Shown in pieces: positions 1-8,398 of a stretch of DNA of 64,000 bases. Position 1 is the first letter of the stretch. The number at the start of each line of letters is the position of its first letter. A program made the translations under genes and the position numbers. Origin of the DNA: Deltaproteobacteria bacterium (GTDB lineage: Bacteria; Myxococcota_A; UBA796; CAJQPC01); assembly GCA_016717595.1 (NCBI GenBank), contig JADKFE010000001.1, positions 186,001 to 250,000 on the forward strand, given 5' to 3'. The notes beneath the pieces were generated by a model. The model did no database searches. It saw only the letters and a list, made by a program, of their open reading frames with translations, and had not been told where the DNA came from.

Positions 1-1
1 C

Positions 2-1483
2 CCAGACGGGGTGCCCCCTGAGGCGTGGCGGCGATATCGGCTCGCCCAGGTGTATCTGCGGGATCGCCAAGACGACGCCCGGGCCCTGGCGGAGATCGAC
101 GCGGCCTTGGCCCTGGACCCCGACTACACAGACGCCATCAACCTGCTCGCCCGGCTGCAGCTCCGCGCCGGCCAGCATGACGAGGCCCTGGCGACCTATG
201 AGCGCAGCCTCACGATGAACCCCAATCAGCCACAGACGCTCTTGTCTGTGGGCTATGCGCTGCAGGCCGAGGGGCAGGTCGCCAAAGCCGCCGCGCGGTT
301 TCGTGAGGCCGCCCGGGTGGGCGCCCCCGAGGCTTGGTACGCCTTGGCGGCCCTCGCCGAGCAGGACGGGCGCTGGATGGAGGCGCGTGAGCTCCTCGCC
401 GAGTACTTCGCCCGCGCCGCCGGTGGCCGAGATCACGAGGCGGCCTTGGCCCTGCGCGCCTCGTTGGAGCGCCGCCTTCGGGCGACGGTGGGCCTGATCA
501 CCGGCGCCGCGGGGATCGTGCTGGGTGTGCCCCTGCTCATCCTGCGCAGACGACGCAGCGGCCTCACCCTCGACGCGCTCTTGCTCCAGCACCCCGAGTG
601 TTACGAGGAGGTCACCGCCGCGCTCACCGCGATGCGACACGAGGTCATCAAACACAACACAACGGTGCTCAAGACCGTCGCTGACGCCTTAGACGCCGGA
701 GACCCCGGCCCGGCGCAGGAGGCGCTCGGCCGTCTTGTGGCCCCTGACGGCGCCGTGGCCCGCTGGGAGTCGTCATTACGCGCGCTGGAGGCCCTGGGCG
801 CGGGGCTCGGCCTGCGCCTGAACCTGCGTCACTTGGACCCCGCCTTGGCCCCGATGTGTCGGGCGTTTGACGCGCTTCGGCGCCAGGCGCGCCGGGCGCG
901 GTCGGGCAGGGCGTCCGCCGCCGAGCTTCGCCGCATCTCGGACGCGCTGAACGGCGAAGGATATCGGGCGTTGGGCCGCCTCATTCGTGAGGCGAACGTG
1001 CGCACCCTAGACGAAGAGACGCTGCGCGCGGCCTGGGAGCGTGTGCGCGCCGAGCCCGCCTTTCATGCGCTGGCCCAGCGTGGGCAGGCGCTTCCTCACC
1101 TAACAATCCACACAGACGGCATGCACCTGCCCGTTCGGGCCAGCGCGCAGGAGCTCGACGACATCATCGTGAACCTCCTGCGCAACAACCTTCAGGCCAC
1201 CCTCGCCGAGCGTGGTGATGACGCCCGCCTGGGCCTCATCTTGGAGGAGGAGCTCGACCCGGTCACCGGCTTAGAGGAGGTGGCGATGCGTTTCTGCGAC
1301 AACGCCCGGTCTGTGCTCACCGATGAGATGATTCAGGGCCGCTACATCGCCCGCGGCTTCGGCATCGTCGTCGAGCGGGTGCGCCGCCGCCGGGGGTCTG
1401 TGCGTGTTGAGCCCGCCGCGGCCCCCTACAACAAGGCCATCGTGGTGCGTCTGCCCCGGGCCGAGCGTGAGGACAACCCATGA
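2..1483 (+). CDS. TPR-containing sensor histidine kinase (5' end outside window)
   Basis: The frame is already open at base 2 and no convincing start is visible, so the gene probably begins upstream; the first GTG is at 11. The N-terminal ~150 residues are TPR-like helices (motif ALALDPDY and a second unit ending MNPNQP). One hydrophobic segment followed by RRRR lies near residues 159-180. A His-containing helix (RHEVIKHNT) resembles a dimerisation/phosphoacceptor region. The C-terminal HATPase_c fold shows an N box (NLLRNNLQA), a G1-like box (FCDNA) and a glycine motif (RGFGIV). It overlaps the following receiver gene by 4 bases (ATGA), so the two should form a coupled two-component pair. 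The kinase assignment comes from the ATPase boxes; the exact phospho-His is inferred. Confidence 0.75.
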   Translation, partial: PDGVPPEAWRRYRLAQVYLRDRQDDARALAEIDAALALDPDYTDAINLLARLQLRAGQHDEALATYERSLTMNPNQPQTLLSVGYALQAEGQVAKAAARFREAARVGAPEAWYALAALAEQDGRWMEARELLAEYFARAAGGRDHEAALALRASLERRLRATVGLITGAAGIVLGVPLLILRRRRSGLTLDALLLQHPECYEEVTAALTAMRHEVIKHNTTVLKTVADALDAGDPGPAQEALGRLVAPDGAVARWESSLRALEALGAGLGLRLNLRHLDPALAPMCRAFDALRRQARRARSGRASAAELRRISDALNGEGYRALGRLIREANVRTLDEETLRAAWERVRAEPAFHALAQRGQALPHLTIHTDGMHLPVRASAQELDDIIVNLLRNNLQATLAERGDDARLGLILEEELDPVTGLEEVAMRFCDNARSVLTDEMIQGRYIARGFGIVVERVRRRRGSVRVEPAAAPYNKAIVVRLPRAEREDNP

Positions 1484-1946
1484 CACAGGTGCTCATCGTC
1501 GAGGACGGCCAGGAGTACAGCGCCCTGTTTCAGCGGTATCTCACCGAAGGGTTCAGCTTCACCCGCGCTGGTGACGGCCCCGAGGCCCTTCTGCTGCTAC
1601 AGACGCGGGCCTTCGCCGTCATCTTCTTGGACATGCGGTTTGACCGCGCCGAGCCCAGCCGCCTGCTGGGGGATCTCGCCGCCACCACGGCCCGCTTCAC
1701 CGGCGACGAGGCCCAGGCCCGCCGCCACTTGGAGGACCACCAAGGCGTGTACATCCTCGCGGCCTTACGCGAGGCCGGGGTGAGCGTGCCCGTGGTGATG
1801 AGCTACGATTTTGACGGTGAGCCCCGGCGCTTCAAACACCTGGAGTCACGGTACGCGCCGCTCTCTTACCTCACCGATGACGCCGGGCCCGCCGAGATCC
1901 GCGCGGCGCTGGGGCGAGCGGGCGGCGGCTGCTCAGCGGGCGGTGA
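1480..1946 (+). CDS. Response-regulator receiver domain protein (probable frameshift near its end)
   Basis: A single REC domain with no output domain. The acidic pair is in LIVEDG, the phospho-acceptor Asp in IFLDMR and the switch Ser in VVMSYDF. About 35 extra residues sit between the phospho-Asp strand and the next helix. The usual Lys after strand 5 is not evident (SYLTDD). As sequenced, the frame runs to 2118 and overlaps the convergent gene by more than 160 bases with low-complexity Arg/Pro residues. Adding one G to the GGGG run at about 1911 gives a stop at 1944-1946, eight bases before the convergent gene's stop, and a ~155-residue product of normal REC length. The preceding kinase gene overlaps its start, so it is the likely partner. 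Confidence 0.75.
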
Positions 1947-1954
1947 GTCGCCCC

Positions 1955-2377
1955 TCAGCCCCCGAAGACCCCACGCCCGACGGCCCGAAGTCTCGGCTCG
2001 GCGGCGAGGATCAGAAGCTCGGCCTCGACCAGCCACCCGGCGAGCGTTGACTCGGCCACCCCCTCGGGGCCCACACGAAGCCGCGTCGTCTGCGCTTGGG
2101 GCGGCCCGTCGCCGATAAGCAGCGCGCCAAACAGCACAAACCCCGCGTCGTCTCGGGCGGCGGTGAAGGTGAGGCGGGTCAAGGCGTCGGCGCGCTCGCC
2201 GCTGGGCGAGAGATCGACGCTCGCGGCGAAGGGCAGCGCCACGCTGCGGGTGAGATCCAGGGCGGCGTGGCCCAACGGCAGCTCCGTCGAGAGCCTGCTG
2301 GTGAGCGCCCAGAGCGCGGGCTCGACGGCGTCCTCGACACGTCGGAGGATCTCGGCGGGGGAGAGCGTCGTCATCAT
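1955..2377 (-). CDS. Hypothetical protein, ~140 aa
   Basis: No family recognised. It is a soluble, Leu/Ala-rich protein of about 140 residues without a signal peptide or membrane segment. The stop codon of the upstream cyclic-nucleotide-binding gene overlaps its start (TGATG), and a GTG at 2380 is an alternative start. It is the last gene of a minus-strand operon (PhyH dioxygenase, two CNB proteins, this protein), so it is probably co-translated with the CNB proteins. The acidic and hydrophobic pattern (for example LLIGDG) suggests a small alpha/beta domain, but nothing in it permits a functional call. Confidence 0.6.
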   Translation of the reverse strand: MMTTLSPAEILRRVEDAVEPALWALTSRLSTELPLGHAALDLTRSVALPFAASVDLSPSGERADALTRLTFTAARDDAGFVLFGALLIGDGPPQAQTTRLRVGPEGVAESTLAGWLVEAELLILAAEPRLRAVGRGVFGG

Positions 2378-2919
2378 CACTCCGGCGGAAGCCAGACCGC
2401 TTCAGGGTCAACCGTCTCGTTCGCGGCGTCTTCAGCGCCCTCAAGCTGACGGCTCAAGAAGTACAGTCGGCGGTTGGCGGCCCGGAGCTGCTCGCTGAAC
2501 GAGGTCGCCAGCAGCTCCCGCAGCGCCAAGGCCAGGCGACCGTCTAGGGTGCGCGGGGCGCCGTGAAGCAGCTCGCCCGGCAGCTCCAGACACAGAGACG
2601 GCGCCGTCGCGGCGATGGTGGCGGCGCGGGGAGAACCATCACAGAGGCTCATCGCGCCGAAGATAGCCCCCGGGCGCAGGCGGCCGATGCGCTCTTGTCC
2701 GCCGTCGGGCCGGGCGCGGCTCACCCGGGCGCTGCCCTCCAAGAGGATGTAGAACCGTGTCCCGGCGCTGCCCTCCCGGGTGATGGCCTCGCCCGGCGCC
2801 AGCTCCCGCAGCCGCGCGCGCTCGATGAGACGCACCTGGAGATCGTTCGGCAGGCCTCCCAGCAGCGGATGCTGGTGAATCGCGGCGCCGAGCGCCTCTT
2901 GGCGTTGTTCGGGGCCCAT
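2377..2919 (-). CDS. Cyclic-nucleotide-binding (CNB/CRP-like) domain protein
   Basis: Residues ~15-130 form a CNB domain: the lead-in LLGGLP, the beta-roll turn GEAITREG, FYILLEGSARV, and a phosphate-binding cassette-like region (FGAMSLCDGSPRAATIAA) with the conserved Arg-Ala. The C-terminal ~45 residues are a helical tail without the helix-turn-helix of CRP/FNR regulators, so this is a stand-alone sensor and not a DNA-binding regulator. It starts immediately after the stop of a second CNB gene and overlaps the next gene. Two adjacent single-CNB proteins suggest a heteromeric nucleotide sensor. The ligand is unknown. Confidence 0.8.
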   Translation of the reverse strand: MGPEQRQEALGAAIHQHPLLGGLPNDLQVRLIERARLRELAPGEAITREGSAGTRFYILLEGSARVSRARPDGGQERIGRLRPGAIFGAMSLCDGSPRAATIAATAPSLCLELPGELLHGAPRTLDGRLALALRELLATSFSEQLRAANRRLYFLSRQLEGAEDAANETVDPEAVWLPPE

Positions 2920-3495
2920 CTACACCCCCAGCCGCAAGAACCGCGCGAGCCAAGACCGGCGCGGCTGGTGAGGCGGCGCGGGGGGCTCTAAGGCCAGGCC
3001 CGGCTCGGCGCGCACCCGCGCGAGGCGCTCATACATCGCACGAATTCGCCGCGCCATGTGGTGATCGATCTCCGAGAGCAGCCACAGCGCGGCGGGGTGC
3101 CCTTCAGCGCGCAGCTTCTGGTAGTCCTCGAGCGTGAGCGTGAGCGCCCAGAGCTCCGTCTCCGCCCGAGCGCTCGCCGACCGTTTGCGTCGGTCGAGCA
3201 GGCCAAGATCCCCCACAAAGTCCCCATCGCCCAGACGCCCCAACAGCACGACACGCCCGTGCTCCAAGGCCCGCTCCACCCGCACCTGACCGCTGAGGAT
3301 GAGGTAGGCCGGGCCCGGCGGGTCACCGGCGCCGAACAGCGGCGTCCCCGCGGCCAGGCGCACCGAGCCCATCAGCGCGAGCAGCTCGCCGAGATCCCGA
3401 GGGTCCAGCCGCGCGCTCTCAGGAAAGGCCCGGGTGATCGCCGCGAACAGCTCCGGATCGCCAAACAGGGTGTGCGCTGGGGCCTTGTCGCTCAT
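2920..3495 (-). CDS. Cyclic-nucleotide-binding domain protein
   Basis: A 191-residue protein with a CNB fold at ~30-145: GTPLFGAGDP, AYLILSGQVRV, and a cassette FVGDLGLLDRRKRSASARA in which the usual Glu of FGE is Asp. A helical, Arg-rich tail ends in PRRSWLARFL. There is no DNA-binding or catalytic domain. Its ATG overlaps the TGA of the PhyH gene in the frame recovered after correcting that gene's frameshift, which supports both calls. It pairs with the neighbouring CNB gene; a partner role in cAMP or c-di-nucleotide sensing is inferred from the family only. Confidence 0.8.
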   Translation of the reverse strand: MSDKAPAHTLFGDPELFAAITRAFPESARLDPRDLGELLALMGSVRLAAGTPLFGAGDPPGPAYLILSGQVRVERALEHGRVVLLGRLGDGDFVGDLGLLDRRKRSASARAETELWALTLTLEDYQKLRAEGHPAALWLLSEIDHHMARRIRAMYERLARVRAEPGLALEPPAPPHQPRRSWLARFLRLGV

Positions 3496-4339
3496 CCTCT
3501 CACCGCCCGGCGTAACCAGCGTAAGCCCCGGCCGACGTGGTGATAAAACGGCGTGCCCGAGGTGTCGGACTTGGGCTCATACGGCCCGCTGAGGTAGGGC
3601 ACATACATCGAGCGCCGCAGGCTCGTGGGCCCCACCCGCGTGGAGGCCGCCACGCGGTGCCACAGGCGCCCATCATGCACGGTGAGATCCCCGGCAAGGT
3701 CTCGACGGCGATCTCCGCCGGGTCCGGCGCGTGCTGCAAGAAGTAGAGCTTGCGAAAGCACATGTCCATGAAGCCCTGGTTGTGGCTCCCCGGGATCAGC
3801 CGAAGACCGCCGTTGTCTGCGGTGATCTCATCGAAGTGAAGCCCCACGTTGAGCATCTGCTGGGGCATCCGCAGGTAAAACAGATCCCGCAGGCCGTCTG
3901 TGTGCCATCCCAGGCGCGGGTACTCGCTGCCGGGGTTGTTGAGGTAACGGTTGACGACGACGCCGTCCTTCTCGTCGTCACCGATGCGCGCGTCCTCACC
4001 GACAAGCCGCCGCACCGGCTCAAACCGTTGATCCCGCACAAAGTTACGCACCGTCTCCGAGAACATCGACGTGAACGCGAAGCGCTGCACAAACGGCCCC
4101 CCGGCGCTGTCTTTGCCCACGGTGAGCGGGATGCCGTACACCCACCGCCGACCCTCCGCGATCCACCGCGCCTGCACCTCGTCCAAGGCCGCGGCGAGGG
4201 CCTCGATCTCATCGGGGCTAGCGACCCCGGCGAAGATCAAGAAGCCCCAACGATCCAAGAACGCCCGCTGCTCCGGGGTGATCTCCGGGCCGAGGGTGAA
4301 GCGGGGGACGTGGGTGAGCGTGGTCGTGAGGGCGTTCAT
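3492..4339 (-). CDS. Phytanoyl-CoA dioxygenase (PhyH) family Fe(II)/2-OG oxygenase, frameshifted
   Basis: A non-haem iron, 2-oxoglutarate-dependent dioxygenase. The proximal iron ligands are in LGWHTDGL (HxD) and the distal His lies in HDGRLWHRVA. An Arg-rich segment (TSLRRSMYVPY) probably binds the 2-OG carboxylate. As sequenced, the frame breaks after ETLPG near 3685 and loses the distal His. Inserting one G in the GGGG run restores GDLTVHD and a normal end at 3492, giving ~282 residues and an ATGA overlap with the downstream CNB gene. The deletion lies in a homopolymer, so sequencing error is more likely than decay. The substrate is unknown; PhyH enzymes hydroxylate varied lipids and small molecules. 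Confidence 0.8.
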
Positions 4340-4409
4340 GGGGCAGGGGAGGTTGGGGGACAGAGGAGGATAGCACCTGGGCGGGCGGGGCGGGAGTCAG
4401 CGGCTCTGC

Positions 4410-5096
4410 TTAAGGCGGGTGCCGCGGGCCTCGGCGAGCTTCACCGCGTGGCGTAAGCGCGGCAACACCGCGAGGGGTAGGGCGGAGGTCGCCGACAGCG
4501 GCCTCATAGGGCGTCAGCAGCGCCCGTACGGCCTTGAGCTGGGCGGCGTGTCCTGGCAAACCCAGGATGCGCTGAATCTTGCTGATCACCGCGTCGATGA
4601 CGCTCTTTCGGCTGCGTACCAGGACCGCGGCGTTGAGGTTGAGCGTCGTGAGCAGCTCGACCTCATAGCGGGTGTCGTTCGCCGCCACCTTGCCATCGGG
4701 CAGGTATCGCACGAGCGTCTCTGTGTCGGGTGTCGGCGCGGCGGGGTTGAGGGCGAGAGGTTGGTTCCCGCGAGACTTGTCACAGTGGAGGGGGCTCAGG
4801 AGCTTACCGTCTGCCCTGAGCCACTCATCTTGTTGACCGCCTGGGCAGACCGCCAGGAGGTTTCGCCACTCAAAGTGGCTGGTGTTGGGGTCGCTTCGGG
4901 GGCGCCAATGCTCTAGACTCGTCGTGCGGTCCCGCAGCAGCCGACCGTTGCAGTACGCGCAGAGGCCACGCTGCTCGGCGATCGCCGCGTCACGCAGCGC
5001 CTCCTTGTCGCCGGGGCCCTCTTCGCCCCAGGTTGCCCGCTGGGCGTGCAGTCTCACCGCCGCAGGGGGCGGCGCACCCTTCTGAATCGTCCGCAT
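4410..5096 (-). CDS. ptuB-like: HNH endonuclease of the PtuB/TIGR02646 type (Septu-like)
   Basis: About 228 residues with an HNH/treble-clef nuclease: CAYC near residue 48, LEHWRPRS carrying the catalytic His, HFEWRNLLAVC, and CDKSRGN. This layout is typical of the HNH partner in Septu systems and retron-type ATPase/HNH pairs. Its start overlaps the stop of the ATPase remnant (TGATG; a GTG at 5099 is an alternative), the usual Septu gene order. The C-terminal ~35 residues are Pro/Arg-rich. Removing one C from the CCCC run near 4480 gives instead a helical end (HAVKLAEARG) stopping at 4397, so the tail may be frameshifted. With the ATPase truncated, the pair is probably inactive. Confidence 0.7.
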   Translation of the reverse strand: MRTIQKGAPPPAAVRLHAQRATWGEEGPGDKEALRDAAIAEQRGLCAYCNGRLLRDRTTSLEHWRPRSDPNTSHFEWRNLLAVCPGGQQDEWLRADGKLLSPLHCDKSRGNQPLALNPAAPTPDTETLVRYLPDGKVAANDTRYEVELLTTLNLNAAVLVRSRKSVIDAVISKIQRILGLPGHAAQLKAVRALLTPYEAAVGDLRPTPRGVAALTPRGEARRGPRHPP

Positions 5097-6030
5097 CACC
5101 CCTCCGCGAGCATCAAGAGCGTCTCAATGCGCGCTAACTCGGGGTCGTCGTGCTCTAAGGTCGTTCGAAGCTCCTCGTAGATCGCCCGGGCCTCGGCGGT
5201 GTGGTCGTCGAGCAGGTCGTAGAGCCTTGCGAGCTTCTCCATGATCGCCTCCGGTCGCTCGGGAACCTCAAACACCGTGTCGAGCAGGGTGTTGGTGTCG
5301 CGGCCAAAGGTCTTGGGGTGGCCGGGCAAAAACTTGAAGTCTTTCATCATCACCACGGCCTCGCTGGGCACCGAGGCGAGCACCTGGGGCGAGTGGGTGG
5401 TCACCATGAGCTGGACCTTGGGGAACGCGGCGCGCAGGGCTGGCATCACCCGGCGCTGCCAGCCGGGGTGAAGGTGGAGATCGATCTCGTCGGCGAGTAG
5501 CACACCGGGGGAGGCTGTGGGGTCGGAGAGGTGGGGATTGAGGATGGCCATCCGCCGAGCCACGTCACCGACGAGGAGGATGAGGCGGCGCTCGCCGTCG
5601 GAGAGCTGGTCGAGGTAGAGAGGGGTGCCGTCCTTCTCGATGGTGAGGCGGCCCCTTACGGTGCCAAGTGGGCCGCTGACATGCGTCCGAACTACGCGGA
5701 GATGCGCAAGCCGTTCGCCACGAAGGTGTTGAAGAAAACGTTGAACGGCATCCCTGACCGCGCGGAGCGGCGGGAGTTGGAGACCGAGCGTGCCCCGTCG
5801 CAGACGTTGTTCATTCTCAATATTCTCCTCAGCTTCGTACCACGTCTCAAAGTCTTCAAAATGTGTAGCCTCCTGATCGAATGCGCCGATATATGCGGTT
5901 AGGCGACCCTTAGACCATTTACCTGATCGAAGGAAGTCGAGGATGTTGCGAGTCGAGCTGCTATGTAAATATGAAAAACCGGAAGTGTAAGCCGGGCATC
6001 ATTCTTTGAGGCGATCTTTTCGACCACTCG
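5096..6030 (-). pseudogene. ptuA-like: N-terminally truncated PtuA-like AAA ATPase
   Basis: On the minus strand the frame is open from 6001 down to 5096 (~300 residues). It carries an ABC-type signature (LDQLSDGERR), Walker B (GVLLADEIDLHLHP) and an H-loop (MVTTHSPQ). Upstream pieces such as GRLTAYIGAFDQE and HFEDFETWYEAEE match the lid region of Septu-type ATPases. The next upstream piece (DARLTLPVF) is in another frame, so there is a frameshift near 5945-5975. The reading then runs directly into the 3' end of the neighbouring acyltransferase gene, and no Walker A (GxxxxGKS) or start exists. About 100 N-terminal residues are missing. The remnant is less GC-rich than its flanks. I infer horizontal acquisition followed by truncation; misassembly is the alternative. 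Confidence 0.7.
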
Positions 6031-6037
6031 TAGACCG

Positions 6038-7240
6038 CTACCCCTCCCCCCTCTGCCACCGCGGCACCATCCACTCCCACTTCACCGCGCTCTCCGTCGG
6101 CAGCACCACCTCAAAGATCCGCTCCTTCCCCTGAAACTGCAGCCGCCGCCGCATCTCCACCGACGTCGCCCGCAGCTCCGTGAACGGCAACCGCCAGCTC
6201 GCGGGCGCCTTGGGCGTCGGATGTAAGCTCAGCCCCTCCGCCGTGAGCCGCAGGTGCCCCACGCCCAGGGGCACGGCGTCGTCTTCGGTGACGTCGAGGA
6301 GCTCCGCGCGCTCGGACTCCATCACGACACCTTCGGCGGAGAAGCGGGCGAGGTCGGCGGCGCGGCGCAGGGTGACCAGGGCCTTCGCGGCGGTGACGGC
6401 TTCAGCGATGGGGCGCTCGCCGCCGGGGCCGCGTAGGGTCAGCTCGGGGGTGACGGTGTAGACGGCGAGGCAGGCGGTGCAGTGGAGCGTGTCGCCGCGC
6501 TCGGCCAGGCTGTCGAACACGCCGCAGCGGGGGCAGGCGAAGAGCGCGTTGGCGAGGCCCACGGCGAGCCCTCCGCCGCGCACGGGGAACCTTTGGCTGT
6601 CTTTGGCCCAGAGCTGAACACGCTGCTCTAGGAGGGGCCGCAGCTCCTTGGGTGAGCGCTCGTGCAGCGCCTCGGGCGGGTCCAGCTCGATATGAATTCG
6701 GCCCCAGCGCGGCTTGGGCGCCCAGCGGGGCCACACGCGGTCGGCGTTGTGCAGGCGCGCGGTCACCACGGGGGCCTTCATCAAACGCACGAGCTTCTCG
6801 ATGCCGTCGAGCAGAGGCAAGGGCTCGCCGTCCCAGGAGCGCTGGCCCTCGGGGAACAGGCCCACGGCGGCGTCGAGCTCACGCCAGGCGATGAGCTGCT
6901 TCACCGCGCGCAGATCGGCGCTGAACTTCTTCTTGGGCACCGCGCCGAGCCAGCCCACAAAACGCCCCACGGGGCCCTCCTGCAGCAAGGCCTGGGTCGC
7001 CATAAAATGCACCGGGCGGTTCACGGCGATGGTGAGCAGGATGGGGTCCAGGGCGGTCTGGTGGTTTGAGAGCAGAAAGACCGGGCCCTCTTTGGGGAAA
7101 TGCTCAAGGCCGCTCACGGAGATCGGCACACGCGGGCTCAGGCCCAGGCGAAACGTCGGGATGAGCCAACGCATCGCGCGCTGAATCATGGCGAGGTTCT
7201 CGGGGCTCGGCGGGGTCGCGGGGTTTCGGTGCAGGGCCAT
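6038..7240 (-). CDS. PlsC-type 1-acyl-glycerol-3-phosphate acyltransferase family protein with zinc ribbon
   Basis: A 400-residue protein. Residues ~40-215 are the acyltransferase domain with the catalytic NHQTALD (HX4D) and the substrate motif FPEGQRS. After it comes a zinc-ribbon-like pair (CPRC and CTAC, near residues 240-265) and a C-terminal domain that may bind lipid or membrane. The family transfers acyl groups to lysophospholipids at the inner membrane face. I prefer the ATG at 7240, preceded by GCGAGGCGAC, over the in-frame ATG at 7276. The gene is transcribed divergently from a second PlsC gene. The ribbon plus C-terminal domain is not part of minimal PlsC enzymes. Its 3' end abuts the truncated ATPase. 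Confidence 0.75.
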   Translation of the reverse strand: MALHRNPATPPSPENLAMIQRAMRWLIPTFRLGLSPRVPISVSGLEHFPKEGPVFLLSNHQTALDPILLTIAVNRPVHFMATQALLQEGPVGRFVGWLGAVPKKKFSADLRAVKQLIAWRELDAAVGLFPEGQRSWDGEPLPLLDGIEKLVRLMKAPVVTARLHNADRVWPRWAPKPRWGRIHIELDPPEALHERSPKELRPLLEQRVQLWAKDSQRFPVRGGGLAVGLANALFACPRCGVFDSLAERGDTLHCTACLAVYTVTPELTLRGPGGERPIAEAVTAAKALVTLRRAADLARFSAEGVVMESERAELLDVTEDDAVPLGVGHLRLTAEGLSLHPTPKAPASWRLPFTELRATSVEMRRRLQFQGKERIFEVVLPTESAVKWEWMVPRWQRGEG

Positions 7241-7267
7241 GTCGCCTCGCAGGAGGGGAACGGGGCA

Positions 7268-7296
7268 GGGCGCCACGCTAACCCATCCAGGCGCCC
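7268..7296. other. Inverted repeat upstream of a divergent acyltransferase pair
   Basis: GGGCGCC at 7268-7274 and GGCGCCC at 7290-7296 form a perfect 7-bp inverted repeat with a 15-base spacer. It lies 28-56 bases upstream of the minus-strand acyltransferase start. It could be an operator or a 5' leader hairpin. In GC-rich DNA such a repeat may arise by chance. Confidence 0.25.
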
Positions 7297-7509
7297 CGAT
7301 GAAGCCCCCCAGCGGTCAAGGCTTCGTGGGGAGCCGCGCGGGAGGCGAGGGGAGGGCGGCGCGGCGACGATCGTCGGGGAGGCCGCGCGCACCGACGCCC
7401 GGCGCGGCGGGATCACGGCCCCACCACGAGACCAACCCGCCGAGCCCCTCATAGGCGGCGCCTCACCCGCTCACGATGAACGATTCCGCCCCACATCTCC
7501 GCGACGGTG

Positions 7510-7515
7510 TAGACT
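7510..7515 (+). promoter_or_regulatory. Putative -10 box of a leaderless promoter
   Basis: TAGACT ends exactly 7 bases before the ATG at 7523, so transcription would begin at or next to the start codon. No Shine-Dalgarno sequence precedes this ATG and no good -35 box is visible. Confidence 0.4.
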
Positions 7516-7522
7516 CCCCGCT

Positions 7523-8398
7523 ATGCCTGGGCTCATTCAGCGACTCGTCGGACCCCCGATCTCCCCCGAAACCCTCGCGGCGCTCAAGGCGACGTCCGCG
7601 GTGAACTCCGCGGGCTACGACCCCTGGGGCCTCAACCCCGAGTACGCCGCCGAGGCCACCCGTTACTTCTCGTTTCTGTACCGCCACTGGCTGCGGGTGG
7701 AGACCCACGGCTTAGAGAACGTGCCCCAAGGCCGGGTGATGCTCGTGCCAAATCACGGCGGGCAGCTCCCTCTGGACGGCATGATGGTCGGCCTCGCCAT
7801 GGCGCTCGAGGCCAGCCCGCCGCGGGTGGTGCGCGGCATGGTCGAGCGCTGGTTCCCCAGCCTGCCGTTTGTCTCGACGCTGTTTGTGCGCTGTGGGCAG
7901 GTGGTCGGCGACCCCGAGAACTGTGAGGCGCTCTTGCGCCGTGAACAGTGCATCATGGTGTTCCCCGAGGGCGTGCGCGGCAGCGGCAAGCTCTGGTCTG
8001 AACGATACCGCCTGCAAGAGTTTGGCTCGGGTTTTGTGCGCATCGCGCTGGAGACCCGCACCCCCATCGTGCCCGTGGCGATCATCGGCTGTGAAGAGAC
8101 CTACCCCGCGATCTACAACGCCAAGACCCTCGCCAAGCTCATGGACGCGCCGTATCTGCCGGTGACGCCCACCTGGCCGCTTCTGGGGCCGCTCGGCGCG
8201 TTGCCCCTGCCGGTGAAGGTGCAGCTCTATTTTGGCAAGCCCATCCTGTTCAGCGGTGATCCCGACGAGCCCGATGAGAAGACCCACGCTCGGGTGGAGC
8301 AGGTCAAATCCACGCTGCAGGGCATGATCGACGAGGGCCTGCGCGCTCGCCCCCGGCTCAAGGCCCTCGACCGCCTCGCGCGCTGGGGGCGCCCATGA
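7523..8398 (+). CDS. Lysophospholipid acyltransferase (PlsC) family protein
   Basis: A 291-residue acyltransferase with HX4D in the degenerate form NHGGQLPLD, followed by FVRCGQVVGD, FPEGVRGSGK (substrate site) and PIVPVAIIG. The start at 7523 is chosen because the homology-like N-terminus begins there and a -10 box lies just upstream; the open frame extends further 5' without coding character. The stop overlaps the ATG of the following epimerase-like gene (ATGA), so the two are translated together. The pairing suggests a joint step in membrane lipid synthesis or modification, with the acyl acceptor unknown. The spacing in the HX4D motif is H-GGQLPL-D, one or two residues longer than standard, which should be checked. 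Confidence 0.75.
   Translation: MPGLIQRLVGPPISPETLAALKATSAVNSAGYDPWGLNPEYAAEATRYFSFLYRHWLRVETHGLENVPQGRVMLVPNHGGQLPLDGMMVGLAMALEASPPRVVRGMVERWFPSLPFVSTLFVRCGQVVGDPENCEALLRREQCIMVFPEGVRGSGKLWSERYRLQEFGSGFVRIALETRTPIVPVAIIGCEETYPAIYNAKTLAKLMDAPYLPVTPTWPLLGPLGALPLPVKVQLYFGKPILFSGDPDEPDEKTHARVEQVKSTLQGMIDEGLRARPRLKALDRLARWGRP

Noticed and set aside
2096..2498. Plus-strand frames opposite the 1955-2919 genes
   Set aside because: They are shadows of the CNB and hypothetical genes, which have overlapping start/stop signals on the minus strand.
5531..5902. Plus-strand open frame with a hydrophobic end
   Set aside because: It is the complement of the PtuA-like ATPase, whose LSDGER and upstream lid motifs are on the minus strand.
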